Shown here piece after piece: positions 17,330 through 26,129 of a DNA stretch of 64,000 bases. The notes under the pieces were generated by a model. That model was not told the origin of the DNA. It was given only the letters and a program-made list of their open reading frames with translations, and did no database searches. This stretch comes from Variovorax sp. 770b2 (lineage in GTDB: Bacteria > Pseudomonadota > Gammaproteobacteria > Burkholderiales > Burkholderiaceae_C). Location: NCBI RefSeq assembly GCF_900115685.1, contig NZ_FOXJ01000001.1:3009796-3073795 (forward strand), read 5' to 3'. Position 1 is the first letter of the stretch; every line of letters begins with the position of its first letter. A program made the translations under genes and the position numbers.

Positions 17330-17974
17330 GAGCTCCATGGGCGAAGATATTGACGCATCGGCTTGCCAGAGCGTCGCATCGGCCTGCGAACCCATGTAGC
17401 CGTAGGTCGCGGCCACGGTCCGCATGCCGGCAGCGCGGCCCGCGATGATGTCGCGCTCGTCGTCGCCCACGTAGATGCATGCCTCGGAGGGAACGCCCAA
17501 TCGACGCGCCGCTTCATGCAGCGGTTCGGGATGCGGCTTGGCGTGCGGCGTGGTGTCGCCGCTCACGACAGCACCCGCGCTGGCGAAGAGCGGCATGGCA
17601 CCGGTCAACGGATCGGTGAATCGCATCGACTTGTTGGTGACCACGCCCCAAAGAAGGCCGCGCACTTGGATGGCATCGATCAGTGCCTGGACACCATCGA
17701 ACACCCGCGTGTTGAGCAGCATGCGGCGCTCGTAGGCGACGAAAAATTCCTCGCGCAGTTCGGGAAATTCAGCCGCATCGGGCGTGATGCCGAATGCCAC
17801 GCCGAGCATGCCTCGCGCACCCGAGCCCGCATGCGGGCGATAGCGCTCGAGGGGATACGACTCGAGGCCGCGGTCGGTCCGCATCTTGTCGGCCGCGGCG
17901 CCCAGGTCGGGCGCGCTGTCGATCAGCGTGCCGTCCAGGTCGAACAGCACGGCTTGTGTGAGTGAGCCCTTCAT
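17306..17974 (-). CDS. gph: Phosphoglycolate phosphatase-like HAD hydrolase
   Basis: This 222-residue HAD-family phosphatase has motif 1 [15 protein letters not shown] (nucleophile Asp and acid Asp), motif 2 VVTNK and motif 4 VGDDERDI. It fits the Gph branch, which dephosphorylates 2-phosphoglycolate arising from DNA repair. Some relatives beside ubiG in proteobacteria act on N-acetylmuramate 6-phosphate (MupP), so substrate choice is not settled. The start overlaps the ubiG stop by 4 bases. The end carries the ssrA promoter. Confidence 0.88.
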   Translation of the reverse strand: MKGSLTQAVLFDLDGTLIDSAPDLGAAADKMRTDRGLESYPLERYRPHAGSGARGMLGVAFGITPDAAEFPELREEFFVAYERRMLLNTRVFDGVQALIDAIQVRGLLWGVVTNKSMRFTDPLTGAMPLFASAGAVVSGDTTPHAKPHPEPLHEAARRLGVPSEACIYVGDDERDIIAGRAAGMRTVAATYGYMGSQADATLWQADASISSPMELLHLLDSA

Positions 17975-18699
17975 CCCTGCGAACCCGGCAGCGATGGCCT
18001 CTGTGTGGCGAACATGTAGTTGACGCTTGTGTCAGCGCTGAGCCAGTAACGGCGAGTCAGCGGGTTGTGCTCCATGCCCCGCGTGTGCCGCAGATCGAGG
18101 CCAGCTGCGCGGCAGTAGGCTGCCAGTTCGCTGGGGCGAATGAGCTTCGCGTACTCGTGGGTGCCACGCGGCAGCATCCCAAGGATGTATTCCGCGCCCA
18201 CGATCGCCAGTGCGAAGGACTTCAGGTTGCGGTTGATGGTCGAGAAGAACACCCATCCGCCAGGTTTGACCAGGGTGGCACAGGCCTGGATCACCGAGGC
18301 TGGCTTGGGCACGTGTTCCAGCATTTCCATGCAGGTGACGACATCGAAGCTGCCTGGCTGCTCGGCCGCCAGAGCCTCGGCACTGATCTCGCGATACTTG
18401 ACGCCGCGCGTACCGGCCTCGATCGCATGCAGTTGAGCCACCTTGAGCGCCTTGCCTGCCAGGTCGATGCCTAGTACCTCTGCGCCCTTGCGGGCCATCG
18501 AGTCGGCCAGGATTCCGCCACCACAACCTATATCGAGCACACGGCGTTGCGAAATAGGTGCAATACCGTCAATCCATTCCAGACGCAACGGATTGATTTC
18601 GTGCAGCGGACGGAATTCGCTCTCCAAATCCCACCACCGATGCGCAAGTTCTGAAAACTTGGCGAGTTCAGCCGGATCGGCATTCACATTTTCTGTCAT
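17971..18699 (-). CDS. ubiG: Ubiquinone biosynthesis O-methyltransferase
   Basis: This 242-residue class I methyltransferase has motif [17 protein letters not shown] and the UbiG-specific stretches [26 protein letters not shown] at the N-terminus and EMLEHVPKP in the middle. UbiG performs both O-methylations in ubiquinone synthesis, at the cytoplasmic face of the membrane. It is normal in length. The gene is coupled to gph through a 4-base overlap. Confidence 0.95.
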   Translation of the reverse strand: MTENVNADPAELAKFSELAHRWWDLESEFRPLHEINPLRLEWIDGIAPISQRRVLDIGCGGGILADSMARKGAEVLGIDLAGKALKVAQLHAIEAGTRGVKYREISAEALAAEQPGSFDVVTCMEMLEHVPKPASVIQACATLVKPGGWVFFSTINRNLKSFALAIVGAEYILGMLPRGTHEYAKLIRPSELAAYCRAAGLDLRHTRGMEHNPLTRRYWLSADTSVNYMFATQRPSLPGSQG

Positions 18700-18777
18700 A
18701 TGGCAATTATGAAGCGGGCAATGCCCGGCACGCGCAGAACGATCTTGTTGAATTCTTGCCCTCGAATTCGACGGGCA

Positions 18778-18804
18778 TAAAAAAACCCCGCCGAGGCGGG
18801 GTTT
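18778..18804 (-). terminator. Rho-independent terminator after ompA
   Basis: On the minus strand a stem of about 11 bp centred on CCCCGCC/GGCGGGG is followed by seven T. It begins 24 bases after the ompA-family stop. Confidence 0.9.
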
Positions 18805-18827
18805 TCATCATCGATGGAATCGATCGA

Positions 18828-19478
18828 TTAGTTGGCGCGGGTGCCGACCACTTCGATTTCCACGCGACGGTTCTTGGCGCGGCCTTCCTTGGTGCGGTTG
18901 TCAGCCACTGGCTGCTTCTCGCCCTTGCCTTCGGTGTAGACGCGGTTGCGTTCGATGCCCTTCGAGACCAGGAAGGCCTTGACGGCTTCGGCGCGACGCA
19001 CCGACAGACGCTGGTTGTAGGCGTCCGTACCGATCGAGTCGGTGTGGCCCACAGCGATGATCACTTCGAGGTTGACGCCACGGATCTTCTCGACCAGGTC
19101 GGTCAGCTTGGCGCGACCTTCAGGCTTCAGAACCGACTTGTCGAAGTCGAAGAATGCGTCGGCAGCGAAGGTCACCTTCGAAGCAGCGACAGCCGGCGGG
19201 GCGCCAGGAGCAACAGGAACTGCGCCAGGTGCTGCAGGCGCAGCAACTGCGGGAACCAGAGCGCCGTCGCAACCAGCGGCGGCAGTAGCCGGCGTCCAGT
19301 TGGCATCGCGCCAGCACAGTTCGTTCGTACCGTTCTTCCAGACCAGTTCGCCGGTGCCGTTTTGCCAGTTGTCGATCGTAGGACCGCCGTCCGCAGCGGT
19401 GACACGGGTCTGCGCGCCGGCGGCAGTGGCGAGCGCAGCGACTGCAAACATCATCGCCACTTTATTCAGTTTCTTCAT
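18828..19478 (-). CDS. OmpA family outer membrane protein
   Basis: This 216-residue protein has a signal peptide (MKKLNKVAMMFAVAALATAAGA), a short N-terminal region with two Cys (NELCWRD and AAGCDG) and an Ala/Pro-rich linker near residues 75-100. The C-terminal OmpA-like peptidoglycan-binding domain contains FFDFDKSVLKPEG, GHTDSIGTDAYNQRLSVRRAEAV and NRRVEIEV. There is no eight-stranded OmpA barrel, so it is the short type common in Burkholderiales that ties the outer membrane to the cell wall. The ribosome binding site AGGAG is strong. The gene diverges from gyrA. Confidence 0.92.
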   Translation of the reverse strand: MKKLNKVAMMFAVAALATAAGAQTRVTAADGGPTIDNWQNGTGELVWKNGTNELCWRDANWTPATAAAGCDGALVPAVAAPAAPGAVPVAPGAPPAVAASKVTFAADAFFDFDKSVLKPEGRAKLTDLVEKIRGVNLEVIIAVGHTDSIGTDAYNQRLSVRRAEAVKAFLVSKGIERNRVYTEGKGEKQPVADNRTKEGRAKNRRVEIEVVGTRAN

Positions 19479-19702
19479 GGTTCTCCTCTTGGGGAAAAAG
19501 CCGCAGCCGCGCTGCGAATCAAGGACGCTTTAAGTGACCACCACCCAAAACGTTGAGACGATTGTGCCATAGGGTCTTTGGCAAACAGGCCGCTGGACGC
19601 CCCCGAAGCGTAGGACGGAGGCGGAATAGCCGGCTTGTGTTGCGGCGGAGCGACACCCCTCACAGCGTAAAATTTCGCCTTCCTGCCGCCAGCCTCTTGC
19701 CC

Positions 19703-22348
19703 ATGACCTCCTTCGCCAAAGAAACCCTGCCCATCAGTCTTGAAGAGGAAATGCGCAGCAGCTATCTCGATTACGCCATGAGCGTGATCGTGGGCCGAGC
19801 GCTCCCCGACGCACGCGACGGCCTCAAGCCTGTGCATCGGCGCGTGCTCTTCGCCATGCACGAGCTCAACAACGACTGGAACCGGCCGTACAAGAAGTCG
19901 GCCCGTATCGTCGGCGACGTGATCGGCAAATACCATCCGCACGGCGATCAATCGGTCTACGACACCATCGTGCGATTGGCGCAGGACTTCTCCATGCGCC
20001 ACATGCTGGTCGACGGCCAGGGCAACTTCGGCTCCGTGGATGGAGACAACGCAGCCGCAATGCGTTATACGGAAATCCGGCTGGCCAAAATTGCGCATGA
20101 AATGCTGGCCGATATCGACAAGGAAACCGTCGACTTTCAAGACAATTACGACGGCTCCGAAAAAGAACCGAAAGTTTTGCCGAGCCAGTTGCCCAATTTG
20201 CTGGTCAATGGCTCGGGCGGTATTGCGGTCGGCATGGCCACCAATATCCCGCCGCACAACTTGAATGAGGTCGTCGACGCCTGCCTGCACCTCTTGCGCA
20301 ATCCCGAGGCCAGCATCGACGAGCTGATGGAAATCGTGCCCGCGCCCGACTTCCCCACCGCCGGCATCATCTACGGCATCAACGGCGTGAAGGACGGCTA
20401 CCGCACCGGTCGCGGCAAGGTCGTGATGCGCGCCAAGTGCCACTTCGAGGACATCGACCGCGGCCAGCGCCAGGCGATCATCGTCGACGAGCTCCCCTAC
20501 CAAGTCAACAAGAAGACGCTGCAGGAGCGCATGGCCGAACTGGTGCACGAGAAAAAAATCGAAGGCATCAGCCACATCCAGGACGAATCCGACAAGTCGG
20601 GCATGCGCCTGGTGATCGAGCTCAAGCGCGGCGAAGTGCCCGAGGTCGTGCTCAACAACCTGTACAAGCAGACGCAGTTGCAGGACACCTTCGGCATCAA
20701 CATGGTGGCGCTGGTCGACGGCCAGCCCAAGCTGTGCAACCTGAAGGACCTGATCCAGGTCTTCCTGCAGCACCGCCGCGAAGTGGTCACGCGCCGCACG
20801 GTCTTCACGCTGCGCAAGGCCCGCGAACGCGGCCATGTGCTCGAAGGCCTGGCGGTGGCGCTCGCCAATATCGACGAGTTCATCCGGATCATCCGCGAAT
20901 CGCCGACGCCGCCGGTCGCCAAGGCCGAGCTGATGACCCGCAGCTGGGACAGCAAGCTGGTGCGCGAGATGCTCACGCGTTCGCGCGCCGATGGCGGCGT
21001 GATCAACGCCGACGACTACCGTCCCGAAGGCCTGGAGCGTGAATTCGGCATGGGCTCGGACGGCCTCTACCGCCTCTCGGAGACACAAGCGCAGGAAATC
21101 CTGCAGATGCGCCTGCAGCGCCTGACCGGCCTCGAGCAGGACAAGATCGTTGCCGAGTACAAGGACGTGATGGCAGAGATCGACGACCTGCTCGACATCC
21201 TGTCCAAGCCCGAGCGCGTGTCGGTGATCATCGGCGACGAGCTGGGCACCATCAAGCAGGAGTTCGGCCAGAGCAAGCTGGGCGCACGCCGCAGCCTGGT
21301 CGAGCACAGCGCGTTCGACCTCTCGACCGAAGACCTGATCACGCCGACCGACATGGTGGTGACGCTCTCGCACAGCGGCTACATCAAGAGCCAGCCGCTG
21401 GGCGAATACCGCGCGCAAAAGCGCGGCGGCCGCGGCAAGCAGGCGACCGCCACGAAGGAAGACGACTGGATCGACCAGCTCTTTATTGCCAACACGCACG
21501 ACTACATCCTGTGCTTCTCCAACCGCGGCCGGCTCTACTGGCTCAAGGTGTGGGAAGTGCCGGCGGGTTCGCGCGGCTCGCGCGGCCGGCCGATCGTCAA
21601 CATGTTCCCGCTGCAGGAAGGCGAGAAGATCAACGTCGCGCTCGCCCTGACCGGCGAGAAGCGCAACTTCCCGGCCGACCAGTACGTGTTCATGTCGACC
21701 TCCATGGGCACCGTGAAGAAGACGGCGCTCGACGAGTTCAACAACCCGCGCAAGGGCGGCATCATTGCCGTGAACCTCGATGACGGCGACTACCTGATCG
21801 GCGCGGCCCTCACCGACGGCAAGCATGACGTGATGCTCTTCAGCGACGGCGGCAAGGCCGTGCGCTTCGCCGAAGACGACGTCCGTCCGCTGGGCCGCAA
21901 TGCGCGCGGCGTGCGAGGCATGTCGCTCGACCCGGGCCAGGGCGTGATCGCCATGCTGGTGGCCGAGGACGAGCAGCAGAGCGTGCTCACCGCCACGGAA
22001 AATGGTTACGGAAAGCGAACAAGCATTACGGAATACACGCGTCACGGCCGTGGAACCAAAGGCATGATCGCGATTCAACAGAGTGAGCGCAACGGCAAGG
22101 TCGTTGCCGCCACTCTCGTGCATGCGGACGATGAGATCATGCTCATCACCGACAAGGGCGTGCTTGTGCGCACCCGGGTTGCCGAAATTCGTGAACTGGG
22201 TCGCGCGACGCAAGGCGTCACGCTGATCGGGCTTGACGAAGGCGCCAAACTCAGCGGGCTACAACGTATCGTCGAGAACGACGCGAACGGCGAAACCGAG
22301 CCGGACGCAGACGATACTTCCACATCTTCAACGGAGAATCCTCAGTGA
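19703..22348 (+). CDS. gyrA: DNA gyrase subunit A
   Basis: This 881-residue protein is the breakage-reunion subunit of gyrase. The active Tyr is residue 122 (AAAMRYTE). The C-terminal domain has the gyrase-defining GyrA box as QKRGGRG and beta-pinwheel repeats, so it is gyrase rather than topoisomerase IV. Numbering matches E. coli through the quinolone-determining region. Position 83 is Gln (HPHGDQSVYD) instead of Ser, 84 is Ser and 87 is Asp. The ATG at 19703 gives MTSFAKETLPISLEEEM. The stop overlaps the start of the DUF2059 gene, beginning a long run of closely packed plus-strand genes. Confidence 0.97.
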   Translation: MTSFAKETLPISLEEEMRSSYLDYAMSVIVGRALPDARDGLKPVHRRVLFAMHELNNDWNRPYKKSARIVGDVIGKYHPHGDQSVYDTIVRLAQDFSMRHMLVDGQGNFGSVDGDNAAAMRYTEIRLAKIAHEMLADIDKETVDFQDNYDGSEKEPKVLPSQLPNLLVNGSGGIAVGMATNIPPHNLNEVVDACLHLLRNPEASIDELMEIVPAPDFPTAGIIYGINGVKDGYRTGRGKVVMRAKCHFEDIDRGQRQAIIVDELPYQVNKKTLQERMAELVHEKKIEGISHIQDESDKSGMRLVIELKRGEVPEVVLNNLYKQTQLQDTFGINMVALVDGQPKLCNLKDLIQVFLQHRREVVTRRTVFTLRKARERGHVLEGLAVALANIDEFIRIIRESPTPPVAKAELMTRSWDSKLVREMLTRSRADGGVINADDYRPEGLEREFGMGSDGLYRLSETQAQEILQMRLQRLTGLEQDKIVAEYKDVMAEIDDLLDILSKPERVSVIIGDELGTIKQEFGQSKLGARRSLVEHSAFDLSTEDLITPTDMVVTLSHSGYIKSQPLGEYRAQKRGGRGKQATATKEDDWIDQLFIANTHDYILCFSNRGRLYWLKVWEVPAGSRGSRGRPIVNMFPLQEGEKINVALALTGEKRNFPADQYVFMSTSMGTVKKTALDEFNNPRKGGIIAVNLDDGDYLIGAALTDGKHDVMLFSDGGKAVRFAEDDVRPLGRNARGVRGMSLDPGQGVIAMLVAEDEQQSVLTATENGYGKRTSITEYTRHGRGTKGMIAIQQSERNGKVVAATLVHADDEIMLITDKGVLVRTRVAEIRELGRATQGVTLIGLDEGAKLSGLQRIVENDANGETEPDADDTSTSSTENPQ

Positions 22349-22935
22349 AAAAAATCAAACTCGCACTTCTGACGGTAGCTTTGGCCAGCAGCTCGATGGC
22401 CGCCATGGCCCAGGACAACAAGGCCGCGCTGATCAAGCAGTTCATCGACATCCAGCGCCCCGGCATCGAATCGCTGGCGCGCGGCCTGGTCGAGCAGTCG
22501 AGCGCCCCGATCGCACAAGCCGGTTCGCAGTACCTGCAGACGCAAGTGCCTGAAGCCAAGCGCGAATCCGCCGCCAAGGCCGCCGATGCCGAGCTCAAGA
22601 AGTACTTCGACGACGCCTACCCCGTCGTGCGCGACAAGGCCGTGCAACTGGCACCTGGCGCCCTGACCCCGCTGCTCGAGCAGAACTTCAGCGAAGACGA
22701 ACTCAAGCAGTTGCTGGCCTGGATCAACTCCCCGCTCAGCAAGAAGTACCAGGACCTGAACCCGAAGATGCAGACCGCATTGACGGAAAAACTGGTGGCC
22801 GAAACCCGCGGCTCGATCGAACCCAAGATGCGCGCACTCGACACCAACGTCGCAAAAGCCCTGGGCGCACCGACCGACGGTGGCCAAGGTTCCGCACCTG
22901 CCAAGGCGCCAGCCAAGGCCCCGGCCAAGAAGTAA
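22345..22935 (+). CDS. DUF2059 domain secreted protein
   Basis: This 196-residue product starts with GTG in a GTGA overlap with the gyrA stop. It has a signal peptide (MKKIKLALLTVALASSSMAAMA) and a DUF2059-type helical domain with FSEDELKQLLAWINSPLSKKYQ. The C-terminus is a low-complexity tail of Ala-Pro-Ala-Lys repeats. The domain is widespread in proteobacteria with no assigned function. The tight coupling to gyrA and closeness to serC are notable only as operon structure. Confidence 0.88.
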   Translation: MKKIKLALLTVALASSSMAAMAQDNKAALIKQFIDIQRPGIESLARGLVEQSSAPIAQAGSQYLQTQVPEAKRESAAKAADAELKKYFDDAYPVVRDKAVQLAPGALTPLLEQNFSEDELKQLLAWINSPLSKKYQDLNPKMQTALTEKLVAETRGSIEPKMRALDTNVAKALGAPTDGGQGSAPAKAPAKAPAKK

Positions 22936-22941
22936 AACAAC

Positions 22942-24072
22942 GTGACCCAGCAGCAGACGCCGGCCGGCAAGCGCCCCTACAACTTCTCGGCCGGTCCGGC
23001 TGCCATGCCGGAGGCGGTGCTGCAACGCGCCGCCGCCGAAATGCTCGACTGGCAGGGCAGCGGCATGAGCGTGATGGAAATGAGCCATCGCGGAAAGGAA
23101 TTCGGCGCCATCTGCACGCAGGCCGAAGCCGACATCCGCACGCTGCTGGCCGTGCCCTCCCATTTCCACGTCCTGTTCATGCAGGGCGGCGGCCTCGGCG
23201 AAAACGCCATCGTGCCGATGAACCTGTCGCGCGGCAAAACCGCCGACTTCGTCATCACCGGCAGCTGGAGCATCAAGTCGCACAAGGAAGCGCAGCGCTA
23301 TTGCACGGCGCGCGTGGCCGCGAGCAACGCCGAAGACCAGCACACGAAGCTGCCCGATCCCTCGACCTGGCAGCTCACCAAGGATGCCGCGTACGTGCAC
23401 CTGTGCACCAACGAGACGATCAACGGCATCGAGTTCCAGCAACTTCCCGACCTCGCCGCGCTCGGCAGCGATGCGCCGCTGGTCATCGACTTTTCGTCGC
23501 ACGTGGCTTCGCGCAGCGTCGACTGGTCCCGCGTGGGCCTGGCCTTCGGCGGCGCGCAGAAGAACCTGGGCCCGGCGGGCCTCACGATCGTCGTCGTGCG
23601 CGACGACCTCCTGGGCCACGCGCTCGAGATCTGCCCAAGCGCCTTCAACTACAAGATCGTTGCCGACAACAACTCCATGTACAACACCCCGCCGACGTGG
23701 GGCATCTACATGGCGGGGCTGACGTTCCAGTGGCTGCTGCAACAGACCGAAGGCACGCTCACCGGCGTGGCCGCCATGGAGCAGCGCAACATCGAGAAGG
23801 CGAAGCTCCTGTACGACTTCATCGATGGCTCCGACTTCTACGCCAACCGTATCGATGCAAGCTGCCGCTCGCGCATGAACGTGCCGTTCTTCCTGGCCGA
23901 CGAAAGCCGGAACGACGCCTTCCTGGTCGGTGCGCGCGAGGCCGGGCTGCTGCAGCTCAAGGGCCACAAGTCGGTCGGCGGCATGCGCGCGAGCATCTAC
24001 AACGCCATGCCGCTGGCAGGGGTGCAGGCGCTCGTGGGCTACATGCGAGAATTCGTGCGATCGCATGCCTAG
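22942..24072 (+). CDS. serC: Phosphoserine aminotransferase
   Basis: This 376-residue PLP enzyme converts 3-phosphohydroxypyruvate and glutamate to phosphoserine, and acts also in pyridoxal phosphate synthesis. It shows the family start [12 protein letters not shown], the region [10 protein letters not shown] with the PLP-binding Lys, and [18 protein letters not shown] at the C-terminus. Translation begins with GTG at 22942, 6 bases after the DUF2059 stop. It heads the serC-pheA-tyrA-aroA run seen in many proteobacteria. Confidence 0.96.
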   Translation: MTQQQTPAGKRPYNFSAGPAAMPEAVLQRAAAEMLDWQGSGMSVMEMSHRGKEFGAICTQAEADIRTLLAVPSHFHVLFMQGGGLGENAIVPMNLSRGKTADFVITGSWSIKSHKEAQRYCTARVAASNAEDQHTKLPDPSTWQLTKDAAYVHLCTNETINGIEFQQLPDLAALGSDAPLVIDFSSHVASRSVDWSRVGLAFGGAQKNLGPAGLTIVVVRDDLLGHALEICPSAFNYKIVADNNSMYNTPPTWGIYMAGLTFQWLLQQTEGTLTGVAAMEQRNIEKAKLLYDFIDGSDFYANRIDASCRSRMNVPFFLADESRNDAFLVGAREAGLLQLKGHKSVGGMRASIYNAMPLAGVQALVGYMREFVRSHA

Positions 24073-24098
24073 GCGCATGCCCTAGCTCTGCTCGCACG

Positions 24099-25220
24099 AT
24101 GACCGCCTCCGCACCCACACCGCCCTCCTCCCCCGACAACTCCGAAAGCCTTGCCGGTCTGCGCGTGCAGATCGACTCGCTCGATCAACGCCTGCTGAGC
24201 CTGCTCAACGAGCGGGCCCACGTGGCCGAACTGGTCGGCGAGGTCAAGAAGCGCGAAGGCACGCCGTTCTTTCGTCCTGACCGCGTTGCCGCCGTCATCG
24301 ACAAGATGCAGAAAAGCAATGGCGGTCCGCTCAAGGACCTCCATGTGGCGGCCATCTGGCGCGAGATCATGTCGGCGTGCCTTGCCCTCGAGTCGCCGCA
24401 GCGCGTGGCCGTACTGGGCCCCGAGGGCACCTTCTGCGAACAGGCCGCCATCGAATACTTCGGCGGGGCCGCCGACCTCATTTACTGCGCCAGCTTCGAC
24501 GAAGTGTTCCACGCCACCGCCGCGGGCAGCGCCCAATACGGCGTGGTCGGCGTGGAGAACTCGACCGAAGGCGTGGTCACCCGCTCGCTCGACCTGTTCC
24601 TGCATTCGCCCACCCACGTCGTCGGCGAAGTCAGCCTGCTGGTGCGTCACCACCTCTTGCGCAGCGAGAACTCTCTCGAAGGCATCGAGGCCGTGCTGGC
24701 CCATCCACAGGCGCTCGCGCAGTGCCAGACCTGGCTGTCCAAGCACCTGCCCAACGCCGAGCGGCGCGCTGTCTCGAGCAACGCCGAAGGCGCCCGTCTC
24801 GCGGCCACCAACCCGGCCTGGGCCGGCCTCGCCGGCGAACGCGCGGCCACCCGCTTCGGCCTGCACATCGTGGCGCACGCCATCCAGGACGATTCGTACA
24901 ACCGCACCCGCTTCTCGGTGATCTGCCTGCCGCAGACGCTGGCCATGCCGCCGGCATCGGGCAAGGACTGCACGAGCCTGATCGTCTCGGTGCCGAACCG
25001 GCCCGGCGCGGTGCACGACCTCCTGGTGCCGCTGAAGGCCAACAACGTGTCCATGACGCGCTTCGAATCGCGCCCCGCGCGCACCGGCCAGTGGGAGTAC
25101 TACTTCTACATCGACCTGGACGGCCACCCCTCGCAGCCCAACGTGGCCGCGGCATTGGCCGAACTGCGCGGCCTCTGCGCGTTCTACAAGGTGCTTGGCG
25201 CCTACCCCGTCAAAGCCTGA
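24099..25220 (+). CDS. pheA: Bifunctional chorismate mutase / prephenate dehydratase
   Basis: This 373-residue protein has three parts. The AroQ-type chorismate mutase helix bundle covers about residues 15-100 (LRVQIDSLDQRLLSLLNERA). The prephenate dehydratase domain follows (VAVLGPEGTFCEQAA to the NRTRFSVI motif). The C-terminal ACT domain has SLIVSVPNRPGAVHDLL and the ESRP motif, which binds phenylalanine for feedback inhibition. It makes phenylpyruvate from chorismate. The ATG at 24099 is the start that gives the normal N-terminus; a longer open frame upstream overlaps serC and is not used. tyrA follows after 14 bases. Confidence 0.96.
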   Translation: MTASAPTPPSSPDNSESLAGLRVQIDSLDQRLLSLLNERAHVAELVGEVKKREGTPFFRPDRVAAVIDKMQKSNGGPLKDLHVAAIWREIMSACLALESPQRVAVLGPEGTFCEQAAIEYFGGAADLIYCASFDEVFHATAAGSAQYGVVGVENSTEGVVTRSLDLFLHSPTHVVGEVSLLVRHHLLRSENSLEGIEAVLAHPQALAQCQTWLSKHLPNAERRAVSSNAEGARLAATNPAWAGLAGERAATRFGLHIVAHAIQDDSYNRTRFSVICLPQTLAMPPASGKDCTSLIVSVPNRPGAVHDLLVPLKANNVSMTRFESRPARTGQWEYYFYIDLDGHPSQPNVAAALAELRGLCAFYKVLGAYPVKA

Positions 25221-25234
25221 GCCGGACAGACACC

Positions 25235-26128
25235 ATGTTCGAGCAACTGGGATTGATCGGCTGCGGCCTCATGGGCGGCTCCTTTGCGCTCGCGCTCAAG
25301 CGCGCGAAGCTGGTGAAGCGCGTGGTCGGCTACAGCAAGTCGCCCTCCACCACCGAGCGGGCACGCCAGCTCGGCGTGATCGACGTGGCAGCGCCCTCGG
25401 CGCTCCTGGCGGTGTCGGGCGCCGACCTCGTGCTGCTCGCCGTGCCGGTCGCGGCCTCGGAGGCCATGTTCAAGGCGATCCGCCACGGCATCTCGAACGA
25501 GACGCTGGTGATGGACGTCGGCTCGACCAAGGGCGACGTGATCGAGGCCGCACGCAACGGCCTGCAAAAGCAGTTCGCGAACTTCGTGCCGGCCCATCCG
25601 ATCGCCGGCAAGGAAGTTTCGGGCATCGAGCACGCCGAAGCCTCGCTCTTCACCGGCCGCCAGGTCGTGCTGACGCCGGTCAAGGCCACGCTGCGCTCGA
25701 ACGTGCAGCGCGCTTCGCAGGTGTGGAGCGGCATCGGCGCCAACGTGGTCACCATGACACCCGAGGCGCACGACGCCTCGTTCGCCGCCGTGAGCCATCT
25801 GCCCCACCTGCTCGCCTTCGCGTACACCAACGCCCTCACCGCGCAGCCGCAGGGCGATCGTTTCCTCAGTCTCGCGGGGCCCGGCTTTCGCGACTTCTCG
25901 CGCATCGCCGCGAGCGACCCGGTCATGTGGCGCGACGTGCTGCTGGCCAACCGCGAGCAGGTGCTGCTGCAGTCCCAGGCCTTCCGCAAGGCGCTGGAAG
26001 ACCTGGAGGCGCTGATGACCGCGGGCGACCTGCAGGGGCTGGAGCAGTCCATCGCCGCCGCCAGCAAGGCGCGCGCCGCCTGGAGGCCGAACGCGAGCAC
26101 CGACGCCTCGGCACAGCAGGACAGCTGA
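25235..26128 (+). CDS. tyrA: Prephenate dehydrogenase
   Basis: This 297-residue enzyme oxidises prephenate to 4-hydroxyphenylpyruvate for tyrosine synthesis. The N-terminal Rossmann motif reads [13 protein letters not shown], followed by the conserved [24 protein letters not shown] and [10 protein letters not shown] regions. There is no fused chorismate mutase and no ACT domain. The enzyme may accept arogenate as well, which sequence cannot decide. The start lies 14 bases after pheA and the stop is directly before the aroA fusion gene. Confidence 0.94.
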   Translation: MFEQLGLIGCGLMGGSFALALKRAKLVKRVVGYSKSPSTTERARQLGVIDVAAPSALLAVSGADLVLLAVPVAASEAMFKAIRHGISNETLVMDVGSTKGDVIEAARNGLQKQFANFVPAHPIAGKEVSGIEHAEASLFTGRQVVLTPVKATLRSNVQRASQVWSGIGANVVTMTPEAHDASFAAVSHLPHLLAFAYTNALTAQPQGDRFLSLAGPGFRDFSRIAASDPVMWRDVLLANREQVLLQSQAFRKALEDLEALMTAGDLQGLEQSIAAASKARAAWRPNASTDASAQQDS

Positions 26129-26129
26129 C

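Noticed and set aside
19475..22213. A 912-residue open frame on the minus strand opposite gyrA
   Set aside because: It is a GC-rich mirror frame: low-complexity His/Arg/Val/Ala sequence with no family motifs, while gyrA on the other strand is certain.
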